A stretch of DNA of 64,000 bases, taken from positions 434,001 through 498,000 of the forward strand of contig NZ_JAABOP010000001.1 in assembly GCF_010671595.1 (NCBI RefSeq), written 5' to 3'. A program made the position numbers and the translations under genes. The DNA comes from Muriicola jejuensis. GTDB lineage: Bacteria > Bacteroidota > Bacteroidia > Flavobacteriales > Flavobacteriaceae. Below, one piece after another: positions 26,302 through 35,074 of the stretch (positions are counted from its first letter, which is position 1; each line of letters begins with the position of its first letter). The notes under the pieces are model-generated. The model had not been told where the DNA came from. It worked only from the letters and a program-made list of their open reading frames with translations, and did not search any database.

Positions 26302-27045
26302 TTATTCTTTTTCTATAGCGTTATAGGAAACAGTTGTTTGTTCTGTCTCCTCTTCCAAATTCATTTTTTCTTCTTCGGCCTTCTTCTGTACCGCGGTCTC
26401 TTCGGGTACAGGAGCGGCTTCGTCGCCCCCTGTGAGCATCCCTCCGAAACTCATAAAACCAATCGCCATGAGTCCGGTGATGATAAATGTGATCCCAAGT
26501 CCCCTCAGCGGAGGTGGCACATTAGAATACCGGATCTTCTCCCGTATCGCAGCAATGGCGAGGATGGCCAGGAACCAGCCTATTCCAGAGCTAAGGCCGT
26601 AATTAAAAGCGAGACCCAGGGAAGGGATCTCCCGTGCCTGCATGAACAGGGAACCTCCCAGGATCGCACAGTTCACGGCGATCAGGGGGAGGAAGATACC
26701 CAGGGAGTTGTACAGGGCGGGGGAAAACTTCTCAACAACGATCTCCACGAGCTGAACCATGGTAGCAATCGTGGCGATAAACAGGATAAAGGACAGGAAA
26801 CTCAGGTTGTAGTCTGCGTATTCCGGTCCGAGCCAGGACAGGGCACCATCCCTCAGGAGATATTGATCCAAAAGCCAGTTCAGGGGAACCGTTACGGCCA
26901 GTACAAAGATGACCGCTGCTCCCAGACCTACTGCCGTAGACACCTTTTTGGAAACCGCCAGGTAGGAACACATCCCCAGAAAGGTGGCGAAGACCATGTT
27001 GTCTATGAAAATCGACTTAAAAAATAATTCTGTATGTTCTAACAT
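26302..27045 (-). CDS. nqrE: Na+-translocating NADH:quinone reductase subunit E
   Basis: Integral membrane subunit with six transmembrane helices, 247 residues. The core (about 1-200) begins [20 protein letters not shown], with the Cys of GMCSYLAV being one of those that bind the intramembrane iron centre with NqrD. The protein is longer than the roughly 200 residues of the Vibrio subunit. The excess is a hydrophilic, Glu-rich C-terminal tail (about 205-247) that ends the protein. It lies 21 bases after nqrD and 2 bases before nqrF. Confidence 0.97.
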   Translation of the reverse strand: MLEHTELFFKSIFIDNMVFATFLGMCSYLAVSKKVSTAVGLGAAVIFVLAVTVPLNWLLDQYLLRDGALSWLGPEYADYNLSFLSFILFIATIATMVQLVEIVVEKFSPALYNSLGIFLPLIAVNCAILGGSLFMQAREIPSLGLAFNYGLSSGIGWFLAILAIAAIREKIRYSNVPPPLRGLGITFIITGLMAIGFMSFGGMLTGGDEAAPVPEETAVQKKAEEEKMNLEEETEQTTVSYNAIEKE

Positions 27046-27066
27046 AATACCGTTGTATAGGATGTA

Positions 27067-27714
27067 TTAATTTTCTTCTATCAGTGCAGGGTTGCGCGAA
27101 CGTTGAAACCAGATCAGGATACCCACCACGATGAGCGCCATGGGTGACAACAGCATAAACCCGTTGTTCTCGTATCCCATAGCGTACAGCCCGGTCTTTT
27201 CGATCGGATTTCCGAGAACCGGGAAGCCCAATAGAGTGCCCGATCCCAGCAGTTCCCTGAAAAAGCCTACAATGATCAGGATGACCCCGTATCCTGCGGC
27301 ATTACCAATCCCGTCAAGGAAGGATCGCCAAACGCCGTTTCCGAGGGCGAAGGCTTCAAACCGGCCCATAATGATACAGTTGGTGATGATCAGACCCACG
27401 AAAACTGCCAGAGTCTTGCTCAATTCGTAGGCAAATGCCTTCAGAACCTGGTCAACTATGATCACAAGCGTTGCGACAACGACCAGTTGCACGATGATCC
27501 TGATCTTGGAAGGGATCATATTCCGCATCAAGGAGATCACGACATTCCCCAGGCCCAGTACAAAGAGTACGGAAAGGGCCATCACTATAGAGGCTTTCAA
27601 TTCTGCGGTGATCGCCAGGGCAGAACATATACCGAGAACCTGAATGGTGATCGGGTTGTTGTCCGCCAGGGGGTCTAAAATCAGTTTGGAATCTTTTCTA
27701 GAAAGTAATGCCAT
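27067..27714 (-). CDS. nqrD: Na+-translocating NADH:quinone reductase subunit D
   Basis: Polytopic inner-membrane subunit, 215 residues, paralogous to NqrE. LADNNPITIQVLGICSALAI near the N-terminus and LIITNCIIMGRFEAFA in the middle are family landmarks; the Cys of GICSAL and of TNCIIMG match the positions that co-ordinate the membrane iron centre. Six hydrophobic segments are visible. It starts 1 base after the nqrC stop, so the operon is tightly packed and probably translationally coupled. Confidence 0.97.
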   Translation of the reverse strand: MALLSRKDSKLILDPLADNNPITIQVLGICSALAITAELKASIVMALSVLFVLGLGNVVISLMRNMIPSKIRIIVQLVVVATLVIIVDQVLKAFAYELSKTLAVFVGLIITNCIIMGRFEAFALGNGVWRSFLDGIGNAAGYGVILIIVGFFRELLGSGTLLGFPVLGNPIEKTGLYAMGYENNGFMLLSPMALIVVGILIWFQRSRNPALIEEN

Positions 27715-27715
27715 C

Positions 27716-28462
27716 TTATCCTTGATTTCTTAATGATTCAAAATAATCCTTGTACAGGTTCACGGTTTTGGAGATCATAGCCGAGACCCCATTACCAGTA
27801 ATAGTGGCACCCGCCAGTGCGTCTACCTCATTGTCATCCTTGATCTCATTCACAGGATCGTTATTGCCCTTTACAACTTTGATCCCGGCGTAGTTAGATC
27901 CGTTAAGGATAGTCTCACCGGTAAAGTCGTCCATAAAGTAACGCTGCTTAATGTTGGCACCCAGACCCGGGGTTTCGGCCTTGTGGTCAAAATACACACC
28001 CTGGACCACCATATCCTTATCCAGCGCCATAAAGCCCCAGATGGCATCCCACAGGCCTTTGCCATACATGGGTACTATATAAAAAGTCTCTCCATCCTTT
28101 TGCCCGACAAAGACGGGAAGTTTGGGTGTAGCCCCTTCCTTCATCTTGTCGAGTTCCTTTTTGATGTCTATCATATACGCCTGGTCGTCCTTGGTGATCT
28201 TGTCTCCTTCGATGACCAACTGTTCAGTGATATAGGTGGAGAACTCCCGTTCTACAACCTCAGTGGGAACGAAATTAACGCTTCCCTCATCCTCGTTCTG
28301 GTTTACGCCCATGGCGTACAGGATGTTCTGCTGTTTTTCGAAACGTTCGTTCTCTTTGATCTTCGCACTGAGTGCCGATGCGAGATAGGCAAGGACACTT
28401 CCCACGACAACAACCATCAAACAGGCGAAGAGAACTGTATAAATATTGCTTTCTTTATTCAT
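27716..28462 (-). CDS. nqrC: Na+-translocating NADH:quinone reductase subunit C
   Basis: Subunit carrying covalently bound FMN in its periplasmic domain, 248 residues. One N-terminal membrane helix (about 8-30) precedes the FMN-binding domain. The ApbE target motif is DALAGATITGNGV (about 219-231), with the acceptor Thr in the AGAT-I-T context. The start lies 3 bases after nqrB. The ApbE enzyme that would modify it is encoded just past nqrF. Confidence 0.97.
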   Translation of the reverse strand: MNKESNIYTVLFACLMVVVVGSVLAYLASALSAKIKENERFEKQQNILYAMGVNQNEDEGSVNFVPTEVVEREFSTYITEQLVIEGDKITKDDQAYMIDIKKELDKMKEGATPKLPVFVGQKDGETFYIVPMYGKGLWDAIWGFMALDKDMVVQGVYFDHKAETPGLGANIKQRYFMDDFTGETILNGSNYAGIKVVKGNNDPVNEIKDDNEVDALAGATITGNGVSAMISKTVNLYKDYFESLRNQG

Positions 28463-28465
28463 CTG

Positions 28466-29734
28466 CTATATCGTTTCAACTTTGAGTTTAGCTTCTTCTG
28501 CATCCTTTGGCAGGATCACAGCATTCTTGAATCGCTTCATTCGCCTCTTGACGTTGGCCTGTACCACGTAATGGTCAATGGTAGGCGCGAAGACGTTCAT
28601 CAACAGTATCGCGAGGAATACTCCCTCCGGATAAGCCGGGTTGAATACCCGTATCATCACGGAGATAAACCCGATGAGGAAGCCATAGATCCATTTACCC
28701 CTATTGGTCTGGGACCCCGTCACAGGGTCCGTGGCCATATAGACAATCCCAAATGCGAGCCCTCCGACGATCAGGTGCTTCCAGAAATCAAAGCTCATAA
28801 GGCCGTAGAATTTGCTGGATTCAGTGATCCAGCCTGCATCCACCACCCCGTTAAAGATCAGACCCATGGCCAGGGCACCTGCAACGGCGCTCACCATGAT
28901 CCTCCAGCTGGCGATCTTGGAAAAGATCAGGAAGAGTCCGCCCAAAAGGATCAGAAAGGTCGATGTCTCCCCTACGGAGCCGGGAATAAACCCGAAGAAC
29001 ATATCGGAAACCGTATATGAGAATTCGTTTTGACTGTTCTGTGCGAGATACCCCAGGATGGTCTCCCCAGATATGGCATCGGGAGTGCCCGCCCTTTCCA
29101 TGCCCTGGTAGACCCATACCTTGTCACCACTCATCCAGGTTGGATAAGCGAAGAACAGGAAAGCCCTGATGGTGAGAGCCGGGTTCAGGATATTCATCCC
29201 GGTTCCACCGAAGACCTCTTTACCAATGATCACCCCGAATACAACGGCAACAGCCAGCATCCACAGGGGAGTATCAATAGGCACGATCAGCGGTACGAGC
29301 ATCCCAGTGACAAGATACCCTTCTTCCACTTCATGTCCTTTGATCACTGCGAAGATGAATTCCACCAGAAGTCCAACCCCATAGGAAACCACCACAAGCG
29401 GCAAGACTTTTATGATCCCGATCCAGAAGTTGTCCCAGGTAAGAAAATCATTCCAGACCGAGAAGTTTTCAGGGAACCCGTTAACGGCACTATAATACTG
29501 ATACCCGGCATTGAACATGGAGAACAACAAGACGGGTATCAAAGCGATGATGACCGTGTTCATAGTTCTTTTCAGATCGTCCGCCGCACGTATGTGTCCC
29601 CCGGAATGGGTGGTCTCGTCTGGAGTGAACAAAAAGGTATGGAAGGCATTGAAGGCCGGAGCTAACTTTTTGCCTCTGAGTTGGTGCTTGATGATATGCA
29701 ACCTTTTCTTAAACGTCAATCTCTTGTTACTCAT
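28466..29734 (-). CDS. nqrB: Na+-translocating NADH:quinone reductase subunit B
   Basis: Large membrane subunit with about ten helices that carries covalent FMN and takes part in Na+ translocation, 422 residues. Recognisable parts include DDLKRTMNTVIIALIPVLLF, GTGMNILNPALTIRAFLFFA, FIPGSVGETSTFLILLGG and DPVTGSQTNRGKWIYG. The FMN acceptor region reads DAISGETILG, where the Vibrio protein has SGAT: the Thr is kept but Ala is replaced by Glu. It is 5 bases after nqrA. Confidence 0.97.
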   Translation of the reverse strand: MSNKRLTFKKRLHIIKHQLRGKKLAPAFNAFHTFLFTPDETTHSGGHIRAADDLKRTMNTVIIALIPVLLFSMFNAGYQYYSAVNGFPENFSVWNDFLTWDNFWIGIIKVLPLVVVSYGVGLLVEFIFAVIKGHEVEEGYLVTGMLVPLIVPIDTPLWMLAVAVVFGVIIGKEVFGGTGMNILNPALTIRAFLFFAYPTWMSGDKVWVYQGMERAGTPDAISGETILGYLAQNSQNEFSYTVSDMFFGFIPGSVGETSTFLILLGGLFLIFSKIASWRIMVSAVAGALAMGLIFNGVVDAGWITESSKFYGLMSFDFWKHLIVGGLAFGIVYMATDPVTGSQTNRGKWIYGFLIGFISVMIRVFNPAYPEGVFLAILLMNVFAPTIDHYVVQANVKRRMKRFKNAVILPKDAEEAKLKVETI

Positions 29735-29739
29735 ATTCT

Positions 29740-31092
29740 TTATCCTATTTCTTTATGTAATAAATCCAATCCTTCTCTAATGATCTGCTGGTGCGGTTGT
29801 TTGGAAATACAAATGAATTCGGTCAGTGAAAAATCCTCGGGAATGACCTCGTAAAGCCCCAATTGTTCCATTTCATCCAGGTCTTTGACCATACAGGCCT
29901 TGAGCAACTGCAGGGGGTAGATGTCCATGGGGAACACCTCCTCGTACATGCCGGTGACCACGAAAGCGCGGTGCTCTCCATTGGTATTGGTGGTGAGGTC
30001 GTATTTTTTATTGGGCTGTAACCAGGAGAAAGTCAGCGCCCTGGTAGTGGAGATCTTGTCAAAGACGGGCTTGTTCCATCCGAAGAACTCGTAGTCGTCC
30101 CCTTCAGGGATAGCAGTAACGGTGGTGTTATAAAAACCAAGGTAACCGTCCGGCCGCGTTTTGGAGCCCGTAAGAACATCCCCGTTGATCACGCGGAAGT
30201 GTTTGTCGTTTACCCCGCTGGCGTAGAGGAAAGTGGACACTTCTGCCCCTATTTTGGTCTTGTAATACTGAGGTTTCTTGATGGAAGATCCGGCCAGGGC
30301 CACAAGGCGTTCGGCATTAAACCTGCCTGTCAGCAGGGCCTCCCCTATGATGACGAGGTCTGCTGCACCCACGGTCCAGACCCTTTCGCCTTTGTTGATT
30401 GGGTCAATCTTATTGATCTGAGTCCCTACAAGGCCCGCTGGGTGTGGACCAGAGACTTTGTGCAATTCTATTCCCTCCATTTTGGAAAAGACAGAAGCTC
30501 CCTTATCCCGTACGGAAACGTGAACCGGTCCTGGTGTAAGTTTACCCAGGGCGGTCAGGGCAGCCTGCAATTCCTTTTCTTTCCCTGCCAGGACATATTC
30601 GATGTCGGCCGCAAGAGGAGCCGTATTGAACCCGGATATGAAAATGGCCTTGGGGGTCACGCCCGGGTCAGCGATAAGGTCATAAGGCCTTTGCTTGATA
30701 AAGGGCCAGCAACCCGATTTAAGCAGGTACTGCTTCAGATCAGCTACGGAGATCTTCGCCAGATCAGGCACCTTATGAGTGACGTATTCCTGGTTTTTAT
30801 CAGCGAGTATCCTGAGGGTAAGGATCCTTCTGCGGGCACCCCTTTCGATCTCGACGAGCTCACCGCTCACTGGGGAAACGAATATCATGGATTCCACCTT
30901 TTTATTGAAAAACAAAGGTTCTCCAGCCTTTACCTCGGCACCCTCCTTCAAAATCATTTTAGGTGTGAGGCCGTGGAAATCAGAAAGATTGATAGCATGT
31001 ACGTTGCTGAGGGCGGCTTTGGAAGTCGTAGGCTCCGCTGCACCTACCAGGTTGATATTTAACCCCTTTTTAATTCGAATGTCTTTGGACAT
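29740..31092 (-). CDS. nqrA: Na+-translocating NADH:quinone reductase subunit A
   Basis: Cytoplasmic peripheral subunit, 450 residues, first gene of the nqr operon. Family hallmarks are KKGLNINLVGAAEP at the start, LTPKMILKEGAEVKAGEPLF, FVSPVSGELVEIERGARR and FNTAPLAADIEYVLAG. Some members contact quinone. The operon promoter is probably the TATTTTTG on the minus strand at 31130-31137. It is divergent from the T9SS plug gene. Confidence 0.97.
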   Translation of the reverse strand: MSKDIRIKKGLNINLVGAAEPTTSKAALSNVHAINLSDFHGLTPKMILKEGAEVKAGEPLFFNKKVESMIFVSPVSGELVEIERGARRRILTLRILADKNQEYVTHKVPDLAKISVADLKQYLLKSGCWPFIKQRPYDLIADPGVTPKAIFISGFNTAPLAADIEYVLAGKEKELQAALTALGKLTPGPVHVSVRDKGASVFSKMEGIELHKVSGPHPAGLVGTQINKIDPINKGERVWTVGAADLVIIGEALLTGRFNAERLVALAGSSIKKPQYYKTKIGAEVSTFLYASGVNDKHFRVINGDVLTGSKTRPDGYLGFYNTTVTAIPEGDDYEFFGWNKPVFDKISTTRALTFSWLQPNKKYDLTTNTNGEHRAFVVTGMYEEVFPMDIYPLQLLKACMVKDLDEMEQLGLYEVIPEDFSLTEFICISKQPHQQIIREGLDLLHKEIG

Positions 31093-31129
31093 GAAATAGA
31101 ACCCTTTTACTGTTATGGAAAAATGTGCC

Positions 31130-31137
31130 CAAAAATA
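31130..31137 (-). promoter_or_regulatory. Bacteroidetes -7 element of the nqr operon
   Basis: TATTTTTG on the minus strand, 37 bases upstream of the nqrA ATG, leaving about 30 bases of leader. It is the only good match in the 155-base divergent gap on this strand. Confidence 0.5.
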
Positions 31138-31171
31138 CCACTAAATAGAAAGTTTTCATAATTATTGCCTA

Positions 31172-31179
31172 TAAATTTG
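31172..31179 (+). promoter_or_regulatory. Bacteroidetes -7 element upstream of the T9SS plug gene
   Basis: TAAATTTG. A second match, TACCTTTG, lies at 31221-31228, only 19 bases before the chosen ATG. Either or both could be used; neither has a clear -33 partner. Confidence 0.4.
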
Positions 31180-31247
31180 GGCATTATAACGAAGTGAATT
31201 CCATGGGCATGGTTTTTGTTTACCTTTGGTTCACATTTAACCCTTTT

Positions 31248-32492
31248 ATGCGTTTAAATCTTAAACATTTCTTTCTCTGCTGCTTTGTTTTCCAAGGGTT
31301 TGCTCAGGTACAAATGGAAGTAAATCCACCGGAGAATATCAAGTCCGTCATCTTCATCGGGCCCACGGAGGATCAATTTCCTGTAGTACAATTGGGGGAG
31401 GAGATCTATCTGGAGTTCGATGATCTGCTGGCGGTGGAACAGGACTATTACTATTCCATCATTCACTGTGATTACGACTGGACTCCTTCCGACCTGCTAA
31501 AATCACAATACCTCACCGGCATCGATAACCAGCGGATCATCAATTACGAGAACAGCTACAATACCCTTCAGCCTTATTCCAACTACCAGCTTCGTATCCC
31601 TAATGAGAATGTCAGGCTCAAGGTCAGCGGCAACTATGTCCTGGAGGTATACAACAGTTCCTACGAGCTGCAGTTCTCCAGGCGATTCGTGGTCTACCAG
31701 AACCTCGTCCGCGTGGGGGCTCAGGTGAGGCGTTCCAGGGATTTCAATTTCCTCAACGAGAGACAATCCGTCCAATTCACCATCAACTCTGCCGGTTTTC
31801 CCTGGGTAAACCCCAAAAGGGAGATCAGGGTGGCCATCCTGCAAAACTACCAGTGGACCACTATGTTACAGGACATTTCACCCCAGTACGTCCTGGGCAA
31901 TGATCTGGTATACCGCTACGATCAGGAAACGAGTTTTGAGGGGGGGAACGAATACCTCAACTTCGACACCAGCGATCTCAGGGCACCCACTGCAGCCATT
32001 TCCAGGATCGAATTCGAAGACCTGTACCAGCATTTCCTCTTTCCGGACGTCTACAGGTTCGACAGGGAATATACCTATTTTCCGGATATCAATGGAGATT
32101 TCACTATCCGAACCCTTCAGGGGACCGACCCGTCCCGGGAGGCAGAGTACACCCAGGTCCATTTTGCCCTGCCCTACACGGAGCGCATCGGCCTGGACGA
32201 GGTGTACATCTACGGAAAGTACAACAATTACTCCCTGGAAGAAAGCAACAGGATGACGTACAATAACACGAATGGGTATCTGGAGTCCACCCTTCTGCTC
32301 AAGCAGGGGTTTTACAATTATACCTACGCCCTCAAAAAACCTGACGGCAGTGTGGATATCAGTACAGTGGGCGGAAATTTCCACTTTACCGAGAATAACT
32401 ACCTCATCCTGGTCTATTACCGGAATTTCGGTGATCTCTATGACGGGATCATAGGAATAGGAACGGCCAATTCCCGGTCCATCAGCAACTGA
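31248..32492 (+). CDS. Type IX secretion system plug protein (DUF5103 family)
   Basis: A 414-residue exported protein of the DUF5103 family, which includes the protein that occludes the SprA translocon pore in flavobacterial T9SS. The start at ATG 31248 gives a good signal peptide (MRLNLKHFFLCCFVFQGFAQ); 18 upstream codons overlap a promoter element. Family features include NIKSVIFIGPTEDQFPVVQL, YYSIIHCDYDWTPSDL, QYLTGIDNQRIINYENSYNT and a C-terminal beta-sandwich (EVYIYGKYNNYSLEE, GFYNYTYAL). It links to porT and the type B substrates elsewhere in the window. Confidence 0.85.
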   Translation: MRLNLKHFFLCCFVFQGFAQVQMEVNPPENIKSVIFIGPTEDQFPVVQLGEEIYLEFDDLLAVEQDYYYSIIHCDYDWTPSDLLKSQYLTGIDNQRIINYENSYNTLQPYSNYQLRIPNENVRLKVSGNYVLEVYNSSYELQFSRRFVVYQNLVRVGAQVRRSRDFNFLNERQSVQFTINSAGFPWVNPKREIRVAILQNYQWTTMLQDISPQYVLGNDLVYRYDQETSFEGGNEYLNFDTSDLRAPTAAISRIEFEDLYQHFLFPDVYRFDREYTYFPDINGDFTIRTLQGTDPSREAEYTQVHFALPYTERIGLDEVYIYGKYNNYSLEESNRMTYNNTNGYLESTLLLKQGFYNYTYALKKPDGSVDISTVGGNFHFTENNYLILVYYRNFGDLYDGIIGIGTANSRSISN

Positions 32493-32717
32493 TCCACTTA
32501 GGTTGGCCAGAGAAATCCTCCTGTACACCGAAAAAATGAGGTGATTTCTTCTCGGAACAGCCTAAATCATTATCTTTCGAGACACAAATTTTCCCGGAGC
32601 GGAGAGTTCTAGTAGGATTAATACCTTTTTTGAAAGTGCAATTGTTTTATTTCGAACTAAACGCAAGAGATTTGTCTAAGTGGAGATAAGAACTTTAAAG
32701 CTTAAGAATACGTGAAG

Positions 32718-33104
32718 ATGATTACGCAGGTCACCAAGGGGATTAGGATTTCAGTTGCCACGAGTTTTGAAGGCACTTTCTTCAAGAATTACAAAACGCA
32801 TTTCGCCTTCGGGTACACGATAACCATCGAGAATCAGAGCAAGCACTCTGTTCAACTCACTTCACGCCACTGGCAGATCTACGACGCCCTTAACGAGATG
32901 GAGGTCCTTGACGGGGAAGGGGTCATCGGGAAGAAACCCGTGATCAAACCCGGGCAGTCTCATACCTATAGTTCAGGATGCCTGCTTTCCTCACCGATAG
33001 GCTCCATGAAAGGGTACTACAACATGGTCAATTTCTCCACTACGGAGAAGTTCAGGGTCTTCGTGCCCAGTTTTAAATTCAGCGCGCCCTTCGCCCTGAA
33101 TTAG
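32718..33104 (+). CDS. apaG: ApaG family protein
   Basis: Single-domain immunoglobulin-like protein of 128 residues; ApaG is linked to Co2+/Mg2+ homeostasis in enterobacteria, but its biochemical role is uncertain. The characteristic parts are TKGIRISVATSFEG, AFGYTITIENQS, VQLTSRHWQIYDA, GVIGKKPVIKPGQSHTYSSG and GSMKGYYNMV. I chose ATG 32718 over the GTG two codons upstream. A 225-base gap precedes it, with an imperfect promoter (TATCTTTC) around 32572. It is followed by pruA. Confidence 0.92.
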   Translation: MITQVTKGIRISVATSFEGTFFKNYKTHFAFGYTITIENQSKHSVQLTSRHWQIYDALNEMEVLDGEGVIGKKPVIKPGQSHTYSSGCLLSSPIGSMKGYYNMVNFSTTEKFRVFVPSFKFSAPFALN

Positions 33105-33128
33105 TCTGGGAAACTCCCCTCCTTTTCG

Positions 33129-33136
33129 TACCTTTG
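33129..33136 (+). promoter_or_regulatory. Bacteroidetes -7 element of pruA
   Basis: TACCTTTG, 27 bases before the pruA ATG and 24 bases after the apaG stop, so pruA can be transcribed independently of apaG. Confidence 0.5.
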
Positions 33137-33163
33137 CACCGTTTAAATTAAATCTGTCAGATC

Positions 33164-34792
33164 ATGGGTAAAGGTTTTTTCCAGGTTCCAGTCGCGTATA
33201 ATGAACCGATACTAAGTTATGCTCCGGGGACCCCGGAAAGAGAGGCTGTTATCAAGCAGTACAAGGCGTATTACAATGGGAATGAGGACATTCCCCTTTA
33301 TATTGGTTCTCAGGAGGTAAGGACGGGAAACACCCGGCCACTCTCCCCTCCCCACGACCATAAACACAAGGTAGGTCAGTACCATCTCGCCGAAAAAAAG
33401 CACGTGACTGACGCCATCAATTCAGCTTTAAACGCCAGGAAAGCATGGGCAAACCTGAGCTGGGAACAGAGGGCTGCCATCTTCCTAAAGGCAGCTGAAC
33501 TGGTCTCAGGTCCTTACCGGGCGAGGATCAATGCGGCAACCATGATCGCTCAGTCCAAGACCATTCACCAGGCGGAGATCGATGCGGCCTGTGAGTTCAT
33601 AGACTTCCTCAGGTTCAACGTAGAATATATGTCGCAAATCTACCAGGAGCAGCCGGAATCCGCAGAAGGGATCTGGAACCGGGTAGAATACCGTCCATTG
33701 GAAGGTTTTGTCTATGCCATTACCCCTTTCAATTTCACGGCCATTGCCGGGAACCTTCCCGCCAGTGCCGCCATGATGGGGAATGTCGTGGTGTGGAAAC
33801 CCAGTGACAGCCAGATCTTCTCAGCCAAGGTGCTGGTCGACGTCTTTAAGGAGGCAGGCCTCCCGGATGGGGTGATCAATGTGGTCTATGGAGACCCGGT
33901 GATGATCACAGATCAGGTCCTTAATCACCCTGATTTTTCAGGTCTTCATTTTACGGGATCCACCGATGTTTTCCGAAACCTCTGGACACAAATAGGGAAT
34001 AATATCCATACTTATAAGACCTATCCCCGTATCGTTGGGGAAACCGGGGGTAAGGACTTTATCCTCGCACATCCCAGTGCCAAACCCCGGCAGGTAGCCA
34101 CGGCTATTGTCCGCGGTGCCTTTGAGTTCCAGGGGCAAAAGTGCAGTGCTGCATCCAGGGTGTACCTCCCAAAATCCACCGCAAACGAGATCCTGAAGGA
34201 AGTAAAAAAGGACATGGAATCCTTTAACCCTCCTGGGTCTCCTGAAGACATGATCAATTTCATCACGGCCGTCATTCACGAAGGGTCTTTTGACAAACTG
34301 GCCTCGTACATAGACAGGGCCAAAAAGGATAAGGAGGCTTCGGTTTTTGCCGGAGGAGGGTACGATAAGAGCAAGGGGTACTTCATTGAACCCACGGTAA
34401 TCCTGACCACGGATCCGCATTATGTGACCATGGAGACCGAATTGTTCGGGCCTGTGGTTACCGTATATATTTATGAGGACAAGGACTGGAAGAGCGTATT
34501 GGAACTGGTAGATAAAACCTCCCCTTATGCTCTTACAGGTGCTGTTATGTCTACAGACCGCTATGCCATAGAGGAGGCCACCCGGGCCCTGCAGGATTCG
34601 GCGGGTAATTTCTACATCAATGACAAGCCCACAGGGGCCGTCGTAGGGCAGCAACCCTTCGGTGGGGCCAGGGCCTCAGGGACGAACGACAAGGCCGGAT
34701 CGGCCCAGAACCTTCTTCGGTGGGTCTCTCCCCGCCTGATCAAGGAGACGTTTGTGAGCCCCGAGGATTACAGATATCCCTTCCTGGGATAG
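33164..34792 (+). CDS. pruA: L-glutamate gamma-semialdehyde (1-pyrroline-5-carboxylate) dehydrogenase
   Basis: NAD-dependent aldehyde dehydrogenase that converts glutamate semialdehyde to glutamate, the second step of proline degradation. Its 542 residues match the monofunctional PruA group. Landmarks are AITPFNFTAIAGNLPASAAM, the NAD loop FTGSTDVFRNLW, VGETGGKDFIL with the general-base Glu, FEFQGQKCSAASRVYLP with the catalytic Cys, and ELFGPVVTVYIY. No proline dehydrogenase (PutA N-terminal part) is fused or adjacent. A strong terminator follows. Confidence 0.96.
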   Translation: MGKGFFQVPVAYNEPILSYAPGTPEREAVIKQYKAYYNGNEDIPLYIGSQEVRTGNTRPLSPPHDHKHKVGQYHLAEKKHVTDAINSALNARKAWANLSWEQRAAIFLKAAELVSGPYRARINAATMIAQSKTIHQAEIDAACEFIDFLRFNVEYMSQIYQEQPESAEGIWNRVEYRPLEGFVYAITPFNFTAIAGNLPASAAMMGNVVVWKPSDSQIFSAKVLVDVFKEAGLPDGVINVVYGDPVMITDQVLNHPDFSGLHFTGSTDVFRNLWTQIGNNIHTYKTYPRIVGETGGKDFILAHPSAKPRQVATAIVRGAFEFQGQKCSAASRVYLPKSTANEILKEVKKDMESFNPPGSPEDMINFITAVIHEGSFDKLASYIDRAKKDKEASVFAGGGYDKSKGYFIEPTVILTTDPHYVTMETELFGPVVTVYIYEDKDWKSVLELVDKTSPYALTGAVMSTDRYAIEEATRALQDSAGNFYINDKPTGAVVGQQPFGGARASGTNDKAGSAQNLLRWVSPRLIKETFVSPEDYRYPFLG

Positions 34793-34813
34793 ACCCAAAA
34801 CAAGTGTATACCG

Positions 34814-34846
34814 ACCCCTGAGTGGCTATCCCTCAGGGGTTTTTTA
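34814..34846 (+). terminator. Rho-independent terminator of pruA
   Basis: Nine-base-pair stem (34814-34822 with 34832-34840), nine-base loop and six T, 21 bases after the pruA stop. Confidence 0.88.
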
Positions 34847-34919
34847 TTTCAGAACAGGTCGTAGCCTATCGGGAATACTTTTTATGTAAACTTAACGTTA
34901 AGTAATTGTAAATTATTTG

Positions 34920-34927
34920 TAACTTTG
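34920..34927 (+). promoter_or_regulatory. Bacteroidetes -7 element before a candidate small ORF
   Basis: TAACTTTG, 18 bases before an ATG at 34946 and downstream of the pruA terminator. It is the main reason to consider that a transcript begins in this gap. Confidence 0.4.
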
Positions 34928-34945
34928 AAATCAAATACAAGTGTC

Positions 34946-35074
34946 ATGACATACTCCGATCCCCTATCTAAAACCGAGAAAAGGTCTGCTTCCAAAAACA
35001 TGGGCTTATACCAGGTCATAAAGAGGTACGCCAAGAAGTGTCGCTATTCCTATCTGTCCCTGCTGAGCTTATAA
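34946..35074 (+). CDS. Candidate small basic protein, 42 aa
   Basis: An open frame of 42 residues starting MTYSDPLSKTEKRSASKN, rich in Lys, Arg, Ser and Tyr, with no hydrophobic segment. Support comes from a TAACTTTG promoter element at the right distance and from its position after a strong terminator. It converges with rsmG and overlaps its stop by 6 bases. I recognise no family. It could equally be non-coding or part of an untranslated RNA. Confidence 0.35.
   Translation: MTYSDPLSKTEKRSASKNMGLYQVIKRYAKKCRYSYLSLLSL

Noticed and set aside
31194-31247. Upstream start for the plug protein
   Set aside because: It would include the promoter element and spoil the signal peptide.
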